DNA from: an uncultured Clostridia bacterium
GTDB taxonomy: Bacteria; Bacillota; Clostridia; TANB77; CAG-508
Length of the DNA: 26,911 nucleotides
NCBI GenBank assembly: GCA_944390305.1
Contig: CALXPX010000001.1
Coordinates: 1-26,911 of the forward strand
Direction of reading: 5' to 3'
Notes under the pieces: model-generated
Told to the model about the DNA's origin: nothing
The model's database searches: none
Seen by the model: only the letters and a program-made list of their open reading frames with translations
Translations under genes and position numbers: made by a program
Shown: in pieces, positions 23,108-26,911 of the stretch
Position numbering within the stretch: the stretch's first letter is position 1
Layout: every line of letters begins with the position of its first letter

Positions 23108-25309
23108 ATGTTTGATATAGAAAAACTAGAATTTAATTATATAAGAAATCGCTTACTTAGTTTTTCTTCTACTTTTGAAGGAAAAAATTTAATTTTAAAT
23201 TTAAAGCCTACTTCTAATGAATTAGAAGTACAATCTTTACTTGATGAAACTTTTGAAGCTATAAATGCTATACATTGTAATGGAGCATTTCCTATTTCTG
23301 AACTTTCTGATTTTTCTTTATGGATAAAAAAATTAAAAAGTAATTCTTCACTTAATACAAAAGGACTTTTAGATTTGTGTAGTATTTTAAAAATTTCAAG
23401 AGAACTTTTAGATTATTATAAAAGTGTAAGTTTAACTATTCAATTAGATACTTTAAATCCTTATTTCTCTTCTCTTTATTCTAATAAAGATGTTGAAGCA
23501 AAAATCAGTACTGCAATTGTTTCAGAAGATATAATAGCGGATGAAGCATCTAAGGAACTTTATTTTATTAGAAAAACTAAAAAGATTTTAGAAAATGAAG
23601 TTAAACAAAAATTAAATTCTTTAATTCATTCTTCTTCATATTCAAAATATATAATGGATCCTGTTGTCACTATTAGATCTGGAAGATTCGTAATTCCTGT
23701 TAAAGAAGAATATAAATCTTTTATAAAAGGTTTTATCCATGATACATCTAGTAGTGGTTCTACAGTATATATAGAACCTATGGCTGTATTTGAAATTAAT
23801 AACAAAATAAATGATTTGATTATTAAAGAAAATAAAGAAATTGAAAAAATTTTAGAAAATTTATCTAATTTATTAATACCTTTAGTTAATTATTTAGAAG
23901 AAGATATTTTTCTAATTGGAAAATTAGATTTTATTTCTTCTAAAGCTAAACTTGCTATAGATATGGATGCAACTATGCCTATTTTGTCAAATGAAATTAA
24001 TCTTATTAAAGCTAGACATCCTTTAATTCCTAAAGATAAGGTTGTGCCAATAAATATTTATGTAGGAAATAGTTTTTCTACTTTAGTAATAACTGGGCCT
24101 AATACTGGTGGAAAGACTGTTAGTTTAAAAACTGTTGGTTTATTATGTTTAATGGCTCAGTCTGGTTTATTTATCCCAGCAAATGAAAACAGTAAGGTAA
24201 AAGTTTTTGATAATATTTTTGCAGATATAGGAGATAAACAAAGTATAGAAGAATCTTTAAGTACATTTTCTGGTCATATGACTAATATTGTAGATATTAC
24301 CAAAAATGTAACTTCTAAAAGTTTAGTTTTAGTAGATGAATTAGGTTCTGGTACAGACCCTATAGAAGGAGCTAATTTAGCCTTGGCTCTTCTTGAATAT
24401 TTTCATAAGAAAAAAGCAATTACAGTTGCTACTACTCATTACCATGAAATAAAAAATTATTGTATTACTCACGATGGTTTTGAAAATGCAAGTCAGGAAT
24501 TTAATATAGAAAAGCTAGAACCCACATATAATCTTTTAATTGGTATTCCTGGAAAGAGTAATGCTTTTTCCATCAGTAAACGTTTAGGTTTAAGTAAAGA
24601 AATTTTAGATAGAGCTGCATCTTTTATGGAGAAAAAAGACTTTGATATTGAAACTTTAATGAAAGAAATATATGATGATAGAATATCTATAGAAAACTTA
24701 AAAAAAGAAGAAGAAAAAAATTTGCATCAAATAGAGTTATTAAGAAAAAAATTAGAACAAGAAAATTCTCAAAAATTAATTAATGAGGAAAAAAAGGTAC
24801 AAAAAGCAAAAAAGGAAGCAAAAGATATTTTACTTAGTGCCAAAGAAGAAGCAAATAGAATTATTAAAGAACTTAATCAATTAAATAATGATGATTTAAA
24901 AAAAGCAAATAGACTAAGAAATGATCTTAATAACAGTTTAAAAGATGCTGATTATGTATCTAATTCTTTAGATTTAAGCGTATTACTAAAATTAAATAAT
25001 CAAGAAACTATTAAGCCTAATAATAATACTACTACTGTACATTTAAATAACTTATCTTCTACAAATATTTCATCCGAAATTAATCTGCTAGGAGAAAATG
25101 TTGATAGTGCTATAGATATGCTAGATAAATATTTAGATAATTGTTCTATGGCTCATTTAAAACAAGTAAGAATTATTCATGGTAAAGGTACTGGCAAACT
25201 TCGTACAGGTATTCACTCTTACTTAAAAAACTCTAAGTATGTAAAATCTTTTAGAATTGCAGGCTTTGGAGAAGGCGATTATGGAGTAACTATTGTAGAA
25301 TTAAAATAA
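23108..25309 (+). CDS. mutS2: MutS2 (endonuclease MutS2 / ribosome-collision factor)
   Basis: A 733-aa MutS2: N-terminal helical core and clamp (to about 310), ATPase with Walker A GPNTGGKT (about 330-337), Walker B LVLVDELGSGTDP and the conserved TTHYHEIKNY, a long coiled coil (about 515-620), and a C-terminal Smr nuclease-like domain (HGKGTGKLRTGIHSYL). It binds branched DNA to suppress recombination and, in B. subtilis, also splits collided ribosomes. The start is the ATG at 23108; the TTG at 23090 lies in the ribosome site TTGGAGG. The Smr domain keeps HGxGxGxLR. It is transcribed alone from its own promoter and ends at a strong terminator. Confidence 0.96.
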   Translation: MFDIEKLEFNYIRNRLLSFSSTFEGKNLILNLKPTSNELEVQSLLDETFEAINAIHCNGAFPISELSDFSLWIKKLKSNSSLNTKGLLDLCSILKISRELLDYYKSVSLTIQLDTLNPYFSSLYSNKDVEAKISTAIVSEDIIADEASKELYFIRKTKKILENEVKQKLNSLIHSSSYSKYIMDPVVTIRSGRFVIPVKEEYKSFIKGFIHDTSSSGSTVYIEPMAVFEINNKINDLIIKENKEIEKILENLSNLLIPLVNYLEEDIFLIGKLDFISSKAKLAIDMDATMPILSNEINLIKARHPLIPKDKVVPINIYVGNSFSTLVITGPNTGGKTVSLKTVGLLCLMAQSGLFIPANENSKVKVFDNIFADIGDKQSIEESLSTFSGHMTNIVDITKNVTSKSLVLVDELGSGTDPIEGANLALALLEYFHKKKAITVATTHYHEIKNYCITHDGFENASQEFNIEKLEPTYNLLIGIPGKSNAFSISKRLGLSKEILDRAASFMEKKDFDIETLMKEIYDDRISIENLKKEEEKNLHQIELLRKKLEQENSQKLINEEKKVQKAKKEAKDILLSAKEEANRIIKELNQLNNDDLKKANRLRNDLNNSLKDADYVSNSLDLSVLLKLNNQETIKPNNNTTTVHLNNLSSTNISSEINLLGENVDSAIDMLDKYLDNCSMAHLKQVRIIHGKGTGKLRTGIHSYLKNSKYVKSFRIAGFGEGDYGVTIVELK

Positions 25310-25312
25310 ATT

Positions 25313-25352
25313 TAAGCCAATTATATAAAAAATATAATTGGCTTACTTTATT
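25313..25352. terminator. Terminator of mutS2, possibly bidirectional
   Basis: A perfect 14-bp stem (TAAGCCAATTATAT, 25313-25326, and complement 25332-25345), 5-nt loop, followed by CTTTATTT. On the minus strand it is followed by AATTTATTTT, so it may also end the gene stopping at 25355. Confidence 0.85.
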
Positions 25353-25354
25353 TC

Positions 25355-25849
25355 CTATCTCCCTCTTAGACATCTTCTAAATTGCCTTTGACAATTACAT
25401 ATTCTACATGCTTCAGTGTCTGGATCATTATTTCGATTACATCTACAATTACAGTTACAATTTGAAGTATTATTTGTATTGCTAATTGCATTAATTAAAT
25501 CTATGTCGTTATTATTGCTATTATTGTCATTATTATTATTTTGGCAACCGCATCTATTACAGTCATTATTATTGCAGTTATTATCATTATTATTTATTAA
25601 ATTTATTTGTATTGTTCTATTTTCTATTTTGCAAAATATTCTTACTATATATGCTGTAATTAATGCAATTAATGCATATATGAAAGCTGCTATTAAGAAA
25701 ACGACTCCATAGACAGTAAATGTAACTATTAAAAACACTGCTAATATTATTGCAGATACTAAAAAGGGATTATTTAATATTTTCTGAAGTGCTATAGAAA
25801 ATATTATTGTTGCTATTGGAAATATAAAGAAAAATAAAATTATGTCCAT
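25355..25849 (-). CDS. Small membrane protein with Asn/Cys-rich tail (DUF2651-like N-terminus)
   Basis: A 164-aa protein. Residues 1-70 hold three close hydrophobic segments and resemble the YbeF/DUF2651 membrane family (opening MDIILFFFIFPIATIIFSIAL and LIVTFTVYGVVFLIAAFIYALIA in the middle); this is a tentative match. The remaining ~90 residues are low complexity: runs of Asn/Asp interrupted by 12 cysteines in short patterns such as CNRCGC, CNCNCRC and CRICNC, ending in an Arg-rich QRQFRRCLRGR. The spacing suggests metal binding or disulphide cross-linking, as in some spore-coat proteins, but no function is known. AAGGGGAT precedes the ATG; it starts 40 nt after truA and may share its transcript. 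Confidence 0.72.
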   Translation of the reverse strand: MDIILFFFIFPIATIIFSIALQKILNNPFLVSAIILAVFLIVTFTVYGVVFLIAAFIYALIALITAYIVRIFCKIENRTIQINLINNNDNNCNNNDCNRCGCQNNNNDNNSNNNDIDLINAISNTNNTSNCNCNCRCNRNNDPDTEACRICNCQRQFRRCLRGR

Positions 25850-25889
25850 ATTATCCCCTTGTATATTTTATGTAAAGTATGTTTTTTTG

Positions 25890-26642
25890 TTACACTTTAT
25901 CTTTTTCTTCATATTCTACATTTACTAAGTATAATCCATTAGGTGGAAGTGTTTTTCCTGCTTTTAGTCTATTTTTTGCATCTAATATTTCTTTTACATC
26001 TTTAGCATTAATTTTTCCTGTTCCTACATCAATAAGAGTTCCTGCAATTATTCTTACCATGTTGTATAAAAAACCATTCCCTGTTAATTCAATTGTAACA
26101 ATTTCTTCTTCTCTTTTAACTGATGCATTATATATAGTTCTAATACTACTTTTGCTACTAGTACCACTTGCCTTAAATGATTTAAAATCATGCTCTCCTA
26201 TTAGATATTTAGCAGCTTCATTCATTTTTACGTCATCTAGTTTTTCAGGGAAATGATATTGTAAATTTCTATAAATTGCAGTTCCTTGAACTGAATTATT
26301 AATTACATATTTGTATGTCTTTCTTTTACAAGTATATCTACTATGAAATTTTTCATCTACTTCATTTGCCTCTTTTATTCTTATTGATTTTTTTAGTTTG
26401 GAGTTTAATGCATATGGTATTTTTTCTATTGGAATATCTTTTTCTATTTTAAAATTGGCAACTTGTCCAAGCGCATGTACTCCTGCATCAGTTCTACCAG
26501 ATGCAATTAAATCTACTTTTTCTCCTGTTACTTCTTCTATTGCTCTTTCTATTTCTCCTTGAATATTCAATTTGTTAGGCTGTTTTTGCCATCCATTAAA
26601 ATCTTTTCCATCATATTCTATTATTATTTTTATATTTCGCAT
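25890..26642 (-). CDS. truA: tRNA pseudouridine(38-40) synthase TruA
   Basis: A 250-aa enzyme of normal length. The catalytic Asp52 is in SGRTDAGVHALGQVANF, and KIIIEYDGKDFNGWQKQP at the start, the RTYKYVI-like KRKTYKYVINN and NGFLYNMVRIIAGTLIDVG later are conserved TruA blocks. It converts uridines 38-40 of the tRNA anticodon arm to pseudouridine. AGAGGAA precedes the ATG at 7 nt. A small membrane protein follows 40 nt downstream. No clear promoter is visible in 26643-26700, so it may be transcribed partly from further upstream. Confidence 0.96.
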   Translation of the reverse strand: MRNIKIIIEYDGKDFNGWQKQPNKLNIQGEIERAIEEVTGEKVDLIASGRTDAGVHALGQVANFKIEKDIPIEKIPYALNSKLKKSIRIKEANEVDEKFHSRYTCKRKTYKYVINNSVQGTAIYRNLQYHFPEKLDDVKMNEAAKYLIGEHDFKSFKASGTSSKSSIRTIYNASVKREEEIVTIELTGNGFLYNMVRIIAGTLIDVGTGKINAKDVKEILDAKNRLKAGKTLPPNGLYLVNVEYEEKDKV

Positions 26643-26699
26643 TTAATTTCCTCTTATTCTTTATTTATTTTTATGTTTCTATCTTTTAGTTTATGTATT

Positions 26700-26736
26700 T
26701 AAAAATTTATTCGCCTAAAATTTACTTTAGGCGAAT
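26700..26736 (-). terminator. Terminator after the gene at the right edge
   Basis: A perfect 11-bp stem (ATTCGCCTAAA, 26709-26719, and complement 26726-26736) with a 6-nt loop. On the minus strand the U run follows after three A residues (AAATTTTT), so it ends the edge gene, probably incompletely; the plus-strand side also carries a T run. Confidence 0.7.
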
Positions 26737-26739
26737 TTT

Positions 26740-26911
26740 TTATTCTTTATTTTCTTGCTTTTTTATTTTTTTAAGTGCAATTTTTTCCTTCATTTTTGTG
26801 AATCTATTTGTTTTTTGCTCAGAACCAAACTTAGCAGTAACTAGATTTTTTATTAATATTCTTTTTAAAGCATCTTCTTTTACATCTGCAATTAAAGTTC
26901 CATATTTAGAT
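26740..26911 (-). CDS. C-terminal part of an unrecognised gene (runs off the window)
   Basis: An open frame of 56 codons enters from the right edge and stops at TAA (26740-26742), directly before a terminator. The visible part is helical and strongly basic (ADVKEDALKRILIKNLV, then a Lys-rich tail KMKEKIALKKIKKQENKE). I do not recognise the family; ecfT often lies upstream of truA in Firmicutes, but this tail does not obviously look like one. Confidence 0.55.
   Translation of the reverse strand, partial: SKYGTLIADVKEDALKRILIKNLVTAKFGSEQKTNRFTKMKEKIALKKIKKQENKE

Overview
The window is very AT-rich (roughly a quarter G+C by eye) and comes from a low-GC, spore-forming Firmicute, most likely a gut Clostridia member. 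Three things point there: a full-length SigK-type sporulation sigma factor, AGGAGG-type ribosome binding sites in front of nearly every gene, and AGA/ATA/TTA-dominated codon use. The genetic code looks standard: tryptophan is TGG and the acetyltransferase at 3524 ends on TGA. There are no tRNA or rRNA genes, CRISPR arrays, transposases or integrases. Nearly all genes are on the minus strand; the exceptions are a holin-family membrane protein, TspO, a MerR regulator and MutS2.

Layout. 1-3.5 kb: a DUF4363/DUF421 membrane pair, a phage-holin-family membrane protein, a FAD oxidoreductase with a C-terminal Rieske domain, and TspO. 3.5-9.9 kb: an acetyltransferase, an APH-type kinase, a carboxymuconolactone-decarboxylase/cupin fusion, a membrane-anchored glucosaminidase followed by an ABC-F ATPase, and a DUF1848 gene broken by a frameshift. 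9.9-13.1 kb: an alpha/beta hydrolase, an anchored cyclophilin-like protein, and an aldo/keto reductase divergent from a MerR regulator. The reductase has a textbook MerR promoter with a 19-bp spacer and a central dyad. 13.1-16.7 kb: two anchored proteins of unknown function flank a YtrA-type GntR/ABC transporter operon with a large palindromic operator over its promoter. 18.2-21.4 kb: a U32 (TrhP-like) protein and a sigK gene directly followed by a choloylglycine-hydrolase-family gene. 23-26.9 kb: MutS2, a Cys/Asn-rich membrane protein, TruA and the tail of an unrecognised gene.

The most interesting part is a pair of unlinked genes (16795-17952 and 21476-22717). Each encodes an N-terminal prepilin-like or membrane-anchor segment joined to a formylglycine-generating-enzyme/C-type-lectin-like domain. 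Both are preceded, 30-31 nt before the start codon, by the same ~112-nt leader (107 of 113 aligned columns identical). The leader carries a 21-nt TA tract and a 16-bp hairpin followed by a U run. Because the hairpin lies so close to the genes, they should be expressed only when transcription reads through it, so this looks like a shared attenuator or an undescribed cis-regulatory RNA. The 3' ends of both genes rise to about 43-44% G+C and encode RGG...FR-type tails like those diversified by retroelements (DGRs). No reverse transcriptase or template repeat is in the window.
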